This document shows, piece after piece, positions 44,410-52,450 of a stretch of 64,000 nucleotides of DNA. The position numbers and the translations under genes were made by a program. Source of the DNA: Pseudomonas caricapapayae (GTDB taxonomy: Bacteria; Pseudomonadota; Gammaproteobacteria; Pseudomonadales; Pseudomonadaceae). Below the pieces are notes generated by a model, which saw only the letters and a program-made list of their open reading frames with translations, did no database searches and was not told where the DNA came from. The stretch covers positions 40,257 to 104,256 of the forward strand of contig NZ_LJPW01000089.1 in assembly GCF_001400735.1 (NCBI RefSeq). The letters are read 5' to 3'. Each line of letters begins with the position of its first letter. Position 1 is the first letter of the stretch.

Positions 44410-44787
44410 TTAAAGCCCTCCAAAATAAGCTGAAACCCTGAGTGCCATAAGGCAGAAAAACAAAAAGAACGTCACGATTGTCGGGATGAGTAAAGCTTTT
44501 TTGTAAAAACCCGACAGGTTTTTGACTTCCTTAATGTCGATAAGTCCCCTTCTGGTGCTTAGGTTGGGGGCCATGAGTATTGTTGCGATAATGCCGCCGC
44601 GCATGATTTTTCCAATCAGACCACCTCCCGACCAGGCCTCTCTAATTGTTTGTACAGAAGAGCAGTTGGGTAGTTGCTTCTCTATGGTTTCAACATACTT
44701 GTGCGCAATAACTGCCGTGGCAAATAGATTTATTATGATGAGTATCAATAGCGCTCCAAAAATGAGGCCTGTCAGATCACTTGTCAT
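44410..44787 (-). CDS. Small membrane protein, first putative T6SS immunity paralogue
   Basis: 125 residues with three membrane segments: LIFGALLILIIINLFATAVIA (8-28), MRGGIIATILMAPN (about 62-75) and ALLIPTIVTFFLFFCLMALRV (about 97-117). The loop HKYVETIEKQLPNCSSVQTIREAWSGGG follows helix 1. Its start overlaps the stop of the Gly-rich effector gene by 4 bp (ATGA), so the two are translationally coupled, as expected for an effector and its cognate immunity protein. An inner-membrane immunity protein suits an effector that attacks the inner membrane. No sequence family was recognised; function is inferred from context. Confidence 0.87.
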   Translation of the reverse strand: MTSDLTGLIFGALLILIIINLFATAVIAHKYVETIEKQLPNCSSVQTIREAWSGGGLIGKIMRGGIIATILMAPNLSTRRGLIDIKEVKNLSGFYKKALLIPTIVTFFLFFCLMALRVSAYFGGL

Positions 44788-45758
44788 TCTGTAATCTCCT
44801 TGTAGAGCATTTCACCCAAATGCTCGCCGCCCCATTCGCCTACTTCCCCCCCAGCCCACCCACCAGCAGCACCTCCAACGACGGTACAAGCAAGCGCACC
44901 TGGACCTGTTGTAATTCCGAGAGCTAAGATGCATAAGCCTGTAGCAAGGAAGCCGCCGCCCGCCCCGCCCAAGCCTGCCCCAGCTACACTGCCTACCAAC
45001 GAACTACCCTTGACATATTTTGCCTTTCGACACTGTTCCTCTCGGCCTAGCGTACAGGCATTACGGATCTCAATCGCTTTAGAGCCAACTTCAAGCGCGG
45101 TTCCGATGTAGGCTCCTCTCTTGATCCATTTAGAGGCTTTGGCCACGCCAGAGACCTTGTCAGCGTATCCTGCGATTTCGCCTGTGTGCATGTAGCTGCT
45201 GGTTGAAAGCCCGAGCAGTCTTTTGATCGAGCCTTCGTTGCGCAGCCCGGATCCATACGCCAGAAAATTATTGAGCAGTTTATCAAGCTTCATGAACAGT
45301 TCTGATCGTTTGGCGTAGAACGCGTCTCGTTGGGTCATCGTGCCGGAGCCCATGTGTTCCCGGTAGAGCTTTTCGATAGCCTGGAGCGATTTCTTGATCT
45401 CTTCCATATGCTTGGCCCAGCCATCACTCGTGGCACCTATGCCCATGGATGTGTAGGAGATGGCTTGCTTGAGCAGCTCGAAATTCTCAAGAAAAAAGTC
45501 ATCCCCATCAGCGCCATTGACCAGTAACGCCGTATGCACCTGCGCAGCCTTGGCCATCAGGAAAGCTTCCTGAGCAGTGGACGACGGAGTGGAGGCGTCG
45601 CCGACGATGACCAGTTCACCGGCAAGGACGACGCCGCCCGAGATGTGGGAATTGAGGGCGACGAACTTGTCCTTGCTGTTCTTGGGCAGCGCAAGGTTCG
45701 TTTTCAGAGAGTCAAAAGTCTGTGTTCTGGGGTTGATGAAAGATCGTGCTTCGGCCAT
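44784..45758 (-). CDS. Putative T6SS effector with Gly-rich membrane-inserting C terminus
   Basis: 324 residues, no signal peptide. The N-terminal half is soluble and helical (residues 60-170, including HMEEIKKSLQAIEKLYREHM). A middle segment (170-245) is followed by a glycine-zipper-like hydrophobic region at about 251-310: GSSLVGSVAGAGLGGAGGGF, then LCILALGITTGPGALACTVVGGAAGGWAGG. This can form one or two Gly-packed membrane helices. The gene starts 9 bp after hcp and overlaps the first immunity gene. The layout, size and Gly zipper recall pore-forming T6SS effectors such as Tse4, delivered inside Hcp. Lysis or depolarisation of rival cells is inferred, not shown. Confidence 0.8.
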   Translation of the reverse strand: MAEARSFINPRTQTFDSLKTNLALPKNSKDKFVALNSHISGGVVLAGELVIVGDASTPSSTAQEAFLMAKAAQVHTALLVNGADGDDFFLENFELLKQAISYTSMGIGATSDGWAKHMEEIKKSLQAIEKLYREHMGSGTMTQRDAFYAKRSELFMKLDKLLNNFLAYGSGLRNEGSIKRLLGLSTSSYMHTGEIAGYADKVSGVAKASKWIKRGAYIGTALEVGSKAIEIRNACTLGREEQCRKAKYVKGSSLVGSVAGAGLGGAGGGFLATGLCILALGITTGPGALACTVVGGAAGGWAGGEVGEWGGEHLGEMLYKEITE

Positions 45759-45767
45759 GGTCGTAAC

Positions 45768-46256
45768 TCACGAGTACTTTTTATTATTGATCCGGTCCCA
45801 TCCGCCGGCCACGTTACCGCCTGCTGTGCCATCGACACGTTTCTGCAGGGTGTAGGTGGTTTTGATACGGCCGTAATTGAGCTGTACGATTTCGATGGGG
45901 ATGCCGGAGCTCGCGCTCTGTGTGTAGTCGGCGATGATGACTTCCTCAAGCACCACTTCGTAGTATTTGAGCTTGTCGGTGCCTGCGCGGCAGAGGACCA
46001 GCTTGACTTCCTTGAGGTGCTGGCCTGCGCAGCTGGCTTCCATGAGTTTGCAACTGGCGCTGTCGAGGTATTTGGTGAACGTGAAGTTGGTCATGGTGGT
46101 ACGACCGGATGACGCGCCGCCCGAGGAACTGGCGGTGGCAGAGGTGCTTTGGTTGACGCCGAAGTTATAACCGGTGATTTCGATCCATTTGCTGTACTTC
46201 TCGTCCAGCGCCTCGCCCGGGATGTCTGCGATCTGAATAAAAGCGTCGAAAGCCAT
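45768..46256 (-). CDS. hcp: Type VI secretion tube protein Hcp (orphan copy)
   Basis: 162 residues. Hcp fold sequences are MAFDAFIQIADIPGEA, KWIEITGYNFGVNQS, the Gly/Ser-rich loop, FTFTKYLDSASCKLMEASCAGQHLKEVKLVLCRAG, YYEVVLEEVIIADY and VQLNYGRIKTTYTLQK. They match Hcp1-type hexamer subunits, which stack into the T6SS tube and can carry small effectors in the ring lumen. A strong AAGGAGAGG lies before the ATG. No tss structural gene lies in the window, so this copy must serve a machine encoded elsewhere. It leads the leftward effector-immunity unit. A TTGACG about 145 bp upstream (near 46400) could be a -35 element. Confidence 0.95.
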   Translation of the reverse strand: MAFDAFIQIADIPGEALDEKYSKWIEITGYNFGVNQSTSATASSSGGASSGRTTMTNFTFTKYLDSASCKLMEASCAGQHLKEVKLVLCRAGTDKLKYYEVVLEEVIIADYTQSASSGIPIEIVQLNYGRIKTTYTLQKRVDGTAGGNVAGGWDRINNKKYS

Positions 46257-46409
46257 ACGAACCTCTCCTTGGTAATCAGCGGTGCTGCCTGGTGATTGTG
46301 CGATGAGTGGCTCATGACAGCAAAGTTCTGCATTGGTTTCAAGGCGCAGTGGGTGTTTTTAAACGCAATGTCTAATTGTGCGTCTACTACATAAACGTCA
46401 AACATGGAA

Positions 46410-46436
46410 AAGCCCGACGCATTGCGCGTCGGGCTT
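46410..46436. terminator. Terminator of osmE
   Basis: AAGCCCGACGC (46410-46420) and GCGTCGGGCTT (46426-46436) make a perfect 11-bp stem with a 5-nt loop. In the leftward direction TTTCC follows, so it ends osmE just before the hcp promoter region. Confidence 0.88.
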
Positions 46437-46451
46437 CCTTAGTTGCTTCAG

Positions 46452-46790
46452 TTACATCGCTTTTTCGTTCTTCTCGCGCTGTTCGCAGGTCATGAAACCT
46501 TTGTTGGTTACACGGCCGTCGCTGTTGAAGCTGACATGGTAAACCTGTTTGTGGCCGTCTTTGTTCATGACGTAGTTGTTGCAGGTGCCTGGGTTGACCT
46601 TACGCTCGATGGTGCTCGACGGTTCGCCGCCGATGGTCAGGACCTGCTGGCGCGTCATGCCGTTCTCGACCTGCTTGACCAATGGCTCATTGCGATAAGT
46701 GACGTAGTCCACCGGGTTCTGCACGGTTGTGTTGCTGCAGCCAGCCATCGTCGCCAATACAAAAGTCGCCGCGAAGATTTTCTTGTACAT
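46452..46790 (-). CDS. osmE: Osmotically induced lipoprotein OsmE
   Basis: 112 residues. The lipobox ATMAGC puts the lipid on Cys 18. The SmpA/OmlA fold follows: VDYVTYRNEPLVKQVENGMTRQQVLTIGGEPSSTIERKVNPGTCNNYVMNKDG, and the ending MTCEQREKNEKAM matches OsmE. Expressed under osmotic stress or in stationary phase in E. coli. GGAG precedes the ATG at 46790; the in-frame extension to 46928 is not credible. Confidence 0.93.
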   Translation of the reverse strand: MYKKIFAATFVLATMAGCSNTTVQNPVDYVTYRNEPLVKQVENGMTRQQVLTIGGEPSSTIERKVNPGTCNNYVMNKDGHKQVYHVSFNSDGRVTNKGFMTCEQREKNEKAM

Positions 46791-47062
46791 CGTTATTGCT
46801 CCACATGTCAGAGCCGGTCTTGGCCCGGTAGCGCTTTGAGCAGGAAACCGGGGTAAGAGTTCGAAAAAAAGATGGCGATACGGCAGTACCGCTGACGGCG
46901 AGGCGACCCTTTGAATATTCGCTCGCACGTTCGTGAAAGGACGGGGTCAATCTGATGGCACGGTCGGACACTAGGGTCCGGCCCTGGGCTCGGTCATCGG
47001 TAAGGTTGTGCAGACCGTAGTTCGTTAATCAGCCGATCCTTTGTGACGGCCAGGAAGATGCG

Positions 47063-47296
47063 ATGAGCGATAAAGAACTGTATGAAATCGAGTACACCTT
47101 GCTGGGCGAGCACCACGTAGACGTAATCGAAAATCTGGATGTGCCTATTATCGAAGTGGTGCACGAGCTGGCGCTCAAGCACCATGTCGAGCTGGATGAG
47201 GTGCCGGGCGGTGAGTCCGGCATGCCTCACGCTGCCGGAATCACTGATGTGTCGATTCATAGTCTGGAGGGCAGTGAAGGCAGCGCGACTGCTTAA
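47063..47296 (+). CDS. Conserved hypothetical acidic protein
   Basis: 77 residues, not recognised. The acidic N-terminal part (MSDKELYEIEYTLLGEHHVDVIENLDVPIIEVVHELALKHHVEL, in short strands) resembles a small alpha/beta fold, and the C terminus is low-complexity. Two HH pairs (17-18 and 39-40) could bind metal. GGAAGATGCGATGAG lies around the start. It converges with and overlaps the DMT-transporter gene by 4 bp. Confidence 0.68.
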   Translation: MSDKELYEIEYTLLGEHHVDVIENLDVPIIEVVHELALKHHVELDEVPGGESGMPHAAGITDVSIHSLEGSEGSATA

Positions 47297-48174
47297 GTTG
47301 CTTTTGACCGCAGCGGAGTCGTCCAGCGTTCTGCGAGGACGACCCCGCACAGGGTCAGCGCGCCACCGATCAGGTGGTAGAGCGCCAGTTGCTCGCCCAG
47401 TGTCGCCGCAGCGATCAATGCCGTGGCGATCGGCATCAGGTTGAAGAACAGTGTTGTGCGGCTGGGACCCAGACGCATGATCGAAGTCATCCACAGCCAG
47501 GGCGCGAGCATTGACGTTGGAATGGCTGCATACAGCACCATCGGGACATTGCTGGCGTTCAAGCCGGTTTTTTCCGAGAAGACAAAGGGTGGCAGCAATA
47601 CCACCAGCGCCAGCAGGATCTGTACGTAAAGCAGTTGCAGGGGTGGCAGGCGTAACTGCCACTTCTTCAGCAGCGTGCTGTACACCGCGTACGACGCCGC
47701 TGCCACCAGCACCATCGCGTCCCCCCGGTTGACACCCTGCTCGATCAACGCAGCAGGGTTGCCCGCCGACACCACAACCACCACCCCTGCAAATGAAAGC
47801 ACAGCGCCCAGCAACGCCCCCGAGGTCAGCCGATTACCCAGGCAGGCTATCGACAGCCCCAGCGCCATCATCGGCACCAGCGACTGGATGATTCCCATAT
47901 TGGTTGCGGTCGTCAGGCCGGCAGCGAAATACGCCAGACTCTGATACATCGCTGTGCCGAGCACGGCGAGGATGAAAATCTTGCCCAGCACCGGTTTTAT
48001 CGCGGCACGGTTCGCCCAGACGGGCCCGAGCATGAAAGGCGTAAACAACACGCCTGCCAGCGCCCAGCGATAGAAACCTATTTCAGCCGGAAAGATTACG
48101 CCGGCAGACGCCTTGGTAACGGCGGTATTGACCGCCCAGATAAGGACTGTGATCAGCGGAAAAGCGTATTGCAT
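47293..48174 (-). CDS. EamA/DMT-superfamily transporter
   Basis: 293 residues with ten membrane helices in two EamA repeats: the first covers about 1-135 (ITVLIWAVNTAVTKASAG..., FYRWALAGVLFTPFM) and the second starts at GDAMVLVAAASYAVYSTLLKKW. It exports or imports small metabolites such as amino acids; the substrate cannot be read. The ATG at 48174 opens directly at helix 1; upstream in-frame sequence is not hydrophobic. No clear ribosome site was found before it. Confidence 0.88.
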   Translation of the reverse strand: MQYAFPLITVLIWAVNTAVTKASAGVIFPAEIGFYRWALAGVLFTPFMLGPVWANRAAIKPVLGKIFILAVLGTAMYQSLAYFAAGLTTATNMGIIQSLVPMMALGLSIACLGNRLTSGALLGAVLSFAGVVVVVSAGNPAALIEQGVNRGDAMVLVAAASYAVYSTLLKKWQLRLPPLQLLYVQILLALVVLLPPFVFSEKTGLNASNVPMVLYAAIPTSMLAPWLWMTSIMRLGPSRTTLFFNLMPIATALIAAATLGEQLALYHLIGGALTLCGVVLAERWTTPLRSKAT

Positions 48175-48326
48175 GGGAGGATCATCGTTAAAGCGAGGCG
48201 CAATTATCCGCCTGTTTGTCGAGAATGCCAGCGGCGATGCACGGTGCCCCGTCACGGGACGCAACAGCTGACTACACTGAATCTCAGCCTGTGCCGCCCG
48301 GTGCAGTGGATATGGAGAGTGGATCG

Positions 48327-48617
48327 ATGAAGAAGCTCGGTATTCCTTTGTTGCTCGTTGGCCTTATGTTGTCTGCTCAGGGTTTCGCTGCGACCGCGCA
48401 GCAGAACAAGATGACCACCTGCAATGCCGACGCCAGCGCCAGGTCGTTGAAGGGCGACGAGCGCAAAGCGTTCATGAGCGCTTGCCTGAAAGCGTCACCA
48501 CCGCCAGCAGCCACCCAACAGGACAAGATGAAGACCTGCAACGCGACTGCCGGCAGCCAGGCGCTCAAGGGCGATGCGCGCAAGGCTTTCATGAGTGATT
48601 GTCTCAAGAAGAAATAA
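48327..48617 (+). CDS. psiF: PsiF-repeat periplasmic protein
   Basis: 96 residues. Signal peptide MKKLGIPLLLVGLMLSAQGFA. It has two tandem PsiF repeats of about 32 residues: NKMTTCNADASARSLKGDERKAFMSACLK and DKMKTCNATAGSQALKGDARKAFMSDCLK, each with two Cys likely to form a disulphide. In E. coli psiF is phosphate-starvation inducible. GGAG lies before the ATG. Confidence 0.92.
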   Translation: MKKLGIPLLLVGLMLSAQGFAATAQQNKMTTCNADASARSLKGDERKAFMSACLKASPPPAATQQDKMKTCNATAGSQALKGDARKAFMSDCLKKK

Positions 48618-48805
48618 TTTTCCGGCTAATACTGTTGCTGCTGGCAATAGGCGCGGGTGCAGTAAATGCTGCACTTTCGCGTCATTATCGCGTCGATCAT
48701 CGGGCAGATGATTGCGCCGTACTTTTTCCGACTTTCGGATCGCTGGTTCTCGACTGAGAAGGCTGGCAGACTGCCCACCTTCCTTGTGTTGCCCGTTGAG
48801 GGTCT

Positions 48806-49816
48806 ATGCCAACGTTTTCTGCGCGTCAGGTGTTAATAGCCAGCTGGATTCTTGTATTTGGCGGTCTGTTATTGGTGTTGCCATTCAAGTTGCTGCCCAG
48901 CCTGCTGGCCGGACTGTTGGTGTTCGAACTGGTCAACATGCTGACCCCCAAGTTACAGCGCCTGATCTCCGGCGAACGCGCTCGCTGGCTGGCCGTGGCG
49001 CTGCTGGGCACTGTGGTGGTCAGTCTGCTGACACTGATCTTTGCCGGCGTCATCAGTTTTGTCCTGCACGAAGCTGAAAATCCCGGGGCTTCGCTGGACA
49101 AGTTCATGACCCTGGTAGATCGCGCGCGCGGTCAGCTTCCGCCGTTCATCGATGCTTATCTGCCTGCCAGCGCTGCAGAGTTTCAGGTCTCGCTGGGGCA
49201 GTGGCTACAGAAGCACGTGGGCGAGTTGCAACTGATCGGCAAGGGAGCGGCGCATATGTTCGTCACCATGCTAATCGGCATGGTACTGGGCGCGATTATC
49301 GCGTTGCAGCGCATTTCCGACGTTCACGCGCGCAAGCCGCTGGCAGCGGCGCTGTTTGATCGTCTGTATCTGGTCAGCCGGGCGTTTCGCAACATTGTCT
49401 TTGCCCAGATCAAGATATCCCTGCTCAACACGGCGTTCACCTCGGTTTTTCTGGCCATCGTCCTGCCGCTGTGCGGGATCCACCTGCCGCTGACCAAGAC
49501 CCTGATCATCATGACCTTCCTGCTCGGCCTGCTGCCGGTGGTGGGCAACCTGATGTCCAATACGTTGATCTTCATCGTCGGCATGTCGATCTCGATCTGG
49601 GTCGCACTGGCTGCGCTGGGCTACCTGATCGTGATCCACAAGGTCGAGTATTTCCTCAATGCACGCATCGTCGGCGGGCAGATCAACGCCAAATCGTGGG
49701 AATTGCTGCTGGCGATGCTGCTGTTCGAAGCCGCATTCGGCCTGCCGGGCGTGGTGGCAGGGCCGATTTACTATGCGTACCTGAAAAGCGAGCTGCAGAA
49801 GGAAGGGTTGGTGTAG
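48806..49816 (+). CDS. AI-2E-transporter-family (PerM/YdiK-type) permease
   Basis: 336 residues with about seven or eight membrane segments: SWILVFGGLLLVLPFKLLPSLLAGLLVFELV, GTVVVSLLTLIFAGVISFVL, FVTMLIGMVLGAIIAL, TAFTSVFLAIVLPLCGI, IIMTFLLGLLPVVGNLMSNTLIFIVGMS. The family sequence HKVEYFLNARIVGGQINAKSWELLLAMLLFEAAFGLPGVVAGP is near the C terminus. Members range from YdiK-like proteins of unknown role to antiporters. It stands alone. Confidence 0.86.
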   Translation: MPTFSARQVLIASWILVFGGLLLVLPFKLLPSLLAGLLVFELVNMLTPKLQRLISGERARWLAVALLGTVVVSLLTLIFAGVISFVLHEAENPGASLDKFMTLVDRARGQLPPFIDAYLPASAAEFQVSLGQWLQKHVGELQLIGKGAAHMFVTMLIGMVLGAIIALQRISDVHARKPLAAALFDRLYLVSRAFRNIVFAQIKISLLNTAFTSVFLAIVLPLCGIHLPLTKTLIIMTFLLGLLPVVGNLMSNTLIFIVGMSISIWVALAALGYLIVIHKVEYFLNARIVGGQINAKSWELLLAMLLFEAAFGLPGVVAGPIYYAYLKSELQKEGLV

Positions 49817-49878
49817 GGCGCGTGCGCAGATAGACGTCCAAAAGAATGCCTATCGTGCCAGCGCTCCGCGTCATGTGA

Positions 49879-51144
49879 CTAGCCGTAACGCTTCTTCGCT
49901 TCAATCGCCAGGCCGCTGCCGATGCTGCCGAAGATGTTGCCTTCGACATGGCGTGCGTTGGGCAGCATGGCCGAGACGCTGTTACGCAGGGCAGGTATAC
50001 CACTCGAACCGCCCGTGAAGAACACCGTGCTGACCTGTTCGACGCCCACACCAGCGTCGCTCAGCAATGTCGTCACGCTGTTACGCACCCGCTCCAGCTG
50101 GGCATCGATTGCCGCTTCGAACATCGCCCGGCTCAGGTCCACACTCAAGCCTGCTTCCACTCGATCCATCGGCAAGTGACGGTTTTCAGCATGGGTCAGC
50201 TGAATTTTGGTTTCTTCCACTTCCATGGCCAGCCAGTGTCCGGCGCGCTGCTCGATCAGCTTGAACAGGCGATCAATGCCGCCGGTGTCCTCGATGTCGT
50301 AACGCATGCTGCCCAGCGCCAATTGCGACTTTTGCGAGTACACGGCATTGATCGTGTGCCAGGTCGCCAGGTTCATGTGATGGCTGGTCGGCATGTACGC
50401 ACCGCTTTTCATGCGGCTGCCGTAACCGAACAACGGCATCACACCTTGCAGGCTCAGTTGCTTGTCGAAGTCGGTGCCGCCGATGTGCACGCCACCCGTG
50501 GCAAGAATGTCCTGCTGGCGATCGTCGTGCAGGCGTCGCTCGGGTGACAGGCGCACCAGCGAGAAGTCCGATGTACCGCCGCCGATGTCGACAATCAGCA
50601 CCAGTTCCTCGTCCTGAATGGTGGACTCGTAATCGAATGCCGCAGCAATAGGTTCGAACTGGAACGATACCTCCTTGAACCCGATCTTGCGGGCGACTTC
50701 GGCCAGCGTATCTTCGGCTTCCTGATCGGCCTGTGCGTCGTCATCGACGAAATGCACGGGGCGGCCCAGCACCACGTGCTCGAACTCGCGTCCGGCCGTG
50801 CGCTCGGCGCGTTTTTTCAGCTCGCCGATAAACAGGGCCAGCAAATCCTTGAACGGCATCGCCGTGCCCAGCACGCTGGTGTCATGCTTGATCAGCTTTG
50901 AGCCCAGCAGGCTCTTGAGCGAGCGCATCAGGCGGCCTTCATAGCCTTCCAGGTACTCGTGAAGCGCCAGCCGGCCATACACAGGGCGGCGTTCTTCCAT
51001 GTTGAAGAACACCACCGATGGCAGGGTAATCTTGTCGTCCTCCAGCGCGATCAACGATTCCACGCCGGGTCGTTGCCAGCCGACGGTGGAGTTGGACGTG
51101 CCGAAGTCGATGCCGCAGGCACGGGCCGGGGATTGGTCATTCAT
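49879..51144 (-). CDS. Hsp70-family ATPase, YegD type
   Basis: 421 residues, nucleotide-binding domain of Hsp70 without the C-terminal substrate domain. GIDFGTSNSTVGW is the phosphate-1 motif, VLIVDIGGGTSDFSLVRL phosphate-2, and VFFTGGSSGIPALRNSV the adenosine motif. VVLGRPVHFVDDDAQADQEAEDTL is typical of the YegD/short Hsp70 branch. Client and role are unknown. It sits next to a CbpA-type J protein (divergent, 327 bp gap), which could be its co-chaperone. Confidence 0.88.
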   Translation of the reverse strand: MNDQSPARACGIDFGTSNSTVGWQRPGVESLIALEDDKITLPSVVFFNMEERRPVYGRLALHEYLEGYEGRLMRSLKSLLGSKLIKHDTSVLGTAMPFKDLLALFIGELKKRAERTAGREFEHVVLGRPVHFVDDDAQADQEAEDTLAEVARKIGFKEVSFQFEPIAAAFDYESTIQDEELVLIVDIGGGTSDFSLVRLSPERRLHDDRQQDILATGGVHIGGTDFDKQLSLQGVMPLFGYGSRMKSGAYMPTSHHMNLATWHTINAVYSQKSQLALGSMRYDIEDTGGIDRLFKLIEQRAGHWLAMEVEETKIQLTHAENRHLPMDRVEAGLSVDLSRAMFEAAIDAQLERVRNSVTTLLSDAGVGVEQVSTVFFTGGSSGIPALRNSVSAMLPNARHVEGNIFGSIGSGLAIEAKKRYG

Positions 51145-51471
51145 GTCTTTTACGTTCCAGTCAAAAAACGGCCGCGCAGTTTATGCCAGCGCGGGCAAAT
51201 TGCGTAGCGCGACACGTCGCTTATATTTACCTGGCTGTATTTGCTGCCAAGGCTTGAACTGAAGCCCATTACCCCCAATCTTGAAGGGATTCTCGGTAGA
51301 CCTGGTTGTCGAACGCTGCGTTGTCGAGCTATCGACCTGTCTGCAAGGACGGCCGGCTATCTGTACATTTTTCGACGTTAGGTAATCCAGATACCTCCTG
51401 AATAGAGGGAGCTGGGCGCGTGACGCCAGCGTATCTGGCTTTGCCGGATAATTCGGATGGGTGATCGTTAC
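51145..51471. other. Divergent promoter region between the YegD-type Hsp70 and cbpA
   Basis: 327 bp with no credible gene on either strand. A T-rich patch CTTATATTTACC (around 51210-51221) and CTGTACATTTTTCGACG (around 51361) could hold promoter elements. No sigma-32 consensus with proper spacing was found. Confidence 0.4.
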
Positions 51472-52416
51472 ATGGATTTCAAAGACTACTACAAGATACT
51501 TGACGTGGAGCCGACTGCGGACGACAAGGCAATCAAGACCGCCTATCGCAAGCTGGCGCGCAAGTATCACCCTGACGTCAGCAAGGAAGCAGGCGCCGAA
51601 GACAAGTTCAAGGAAGCGTCCGAAGCCTACGAAGTGCTCAGCAGCCCTGAAAAGCGCGCCGAGTACGATGAGCTGCGCAAGTACGGTCGCCAGGGCCGTC
51701 CATTCCAGACCCCGCCGGGCTGGCAAAGCCGGGCTGGTGCCGGGGCAGGCGGCTTCGAGGAAACCGCAGACTTTTCAGAGTTTTTCAGCTCCATTTTCGG
51801 TGGCCGGCCACAGCAGGGCGGCCGCACCCGCAATCCGGGGCGTACCGGGCAGGACGTGGAGATGGAACTGGCGGTCTTCCTTGAGGAAACCCTGTCGGGA
51901 GAGTCCAAGCAGGTCAGTTTCAAGGTGCCTCAGCACAGCCCCAACGGGCAGCGCATGAGTGACATCACCAAAACCCTGAATGTGAAGATTCCCGCCGGTG
52001 TTGTCGATGGCGAGCGCATTCGTCTCAAGGGGCAAGGCGCGCCCGGTGTGGGCGGCGGTGCGAATGGCGATCTGTATCTGATCATTCGCCTGGCTCCGCA
52101 CCCTCTGTTCGAGGTCGAGGGTCATGATCTGGTCATCACCGTTCCTCTGGCCCCCTGGGAAGCGGTGCTGGGCACCAAGGTCGCTGTGCCGACACTGAAC
52201 AGCAGAATCAACCTGACCATCCGCCCTGACAGTCAGAACGGTCAGCGTCTGCGCATCAAGGGTAACGGGTTGATGAACAAGAGTGGCGAGCGAGGCGATC
52301 TTTACGCTCAACTGAAAATCGTTGTGCCCAAGCATACCGACGAGGCTACCCGGGCGCTCTGGCAGAAACTGGCAGACAGTTCTTCGTTCGATCCAAGGGC
52401 GCAGTGGAAGGGCTGA
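51472..52416 (+). CDS. cbpA: Curved DNA-binding protein / J-domain co-chaperone CbpA
   Basis: 314 residues. J domain (1-70) with the HPD tripeptide at 33-35, then a Gly/Phe-rich linker (about 80-125) and two DnaJ C-terminal beta domains (about 130-300), without the zinc finger of DnaJ. It stimulates DnaK and binds curved DNA in stationary phase. The usual partner gene cbpM does not follow; the next gene is convergent. The ATG at 51472 ([10 protein letters not shown]) is used rather than an ATG at 51457. Confidence 0.95.
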   Translation: MDFKDYYKILDVEPTADDKAIKTAYRKLARKYHPDVSKEAGAEDKFKEASEAYEVLSSPEKRAEYDELRKYGRQGRPFQTPPGWQSRAGAGAGGFEETADFSEFFSSIFGGRPQQGGRTRNPGRTGQDVEMELAVFLEETLSGESKQVSFKVPQHSPNGQRMSDITKTLNVKIPAGVVDGERIRLKGQGAPGVGGGANGDLYLIIRLAPHPLFEVEGHDLVITVPLAPWEAVLGTKVAVPTLNSRINLTIRPDSQNGQRLRIKGNGLMNKSGERGDLYAQLKIVVPKHTDEATRALWQKLADSSSFDPRAQWKG

Positions 52417-52450
52417 AAGAATAGCGCCACTGTTCGATCGACAGCCTGAG

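Noticed and set aside
48666..48836. Possible small frame starting MLHFRVIIAS upstream of the AI-2E permease
   Set aside because: It has no ribosome site and overlaps the start of a well-supported permease.
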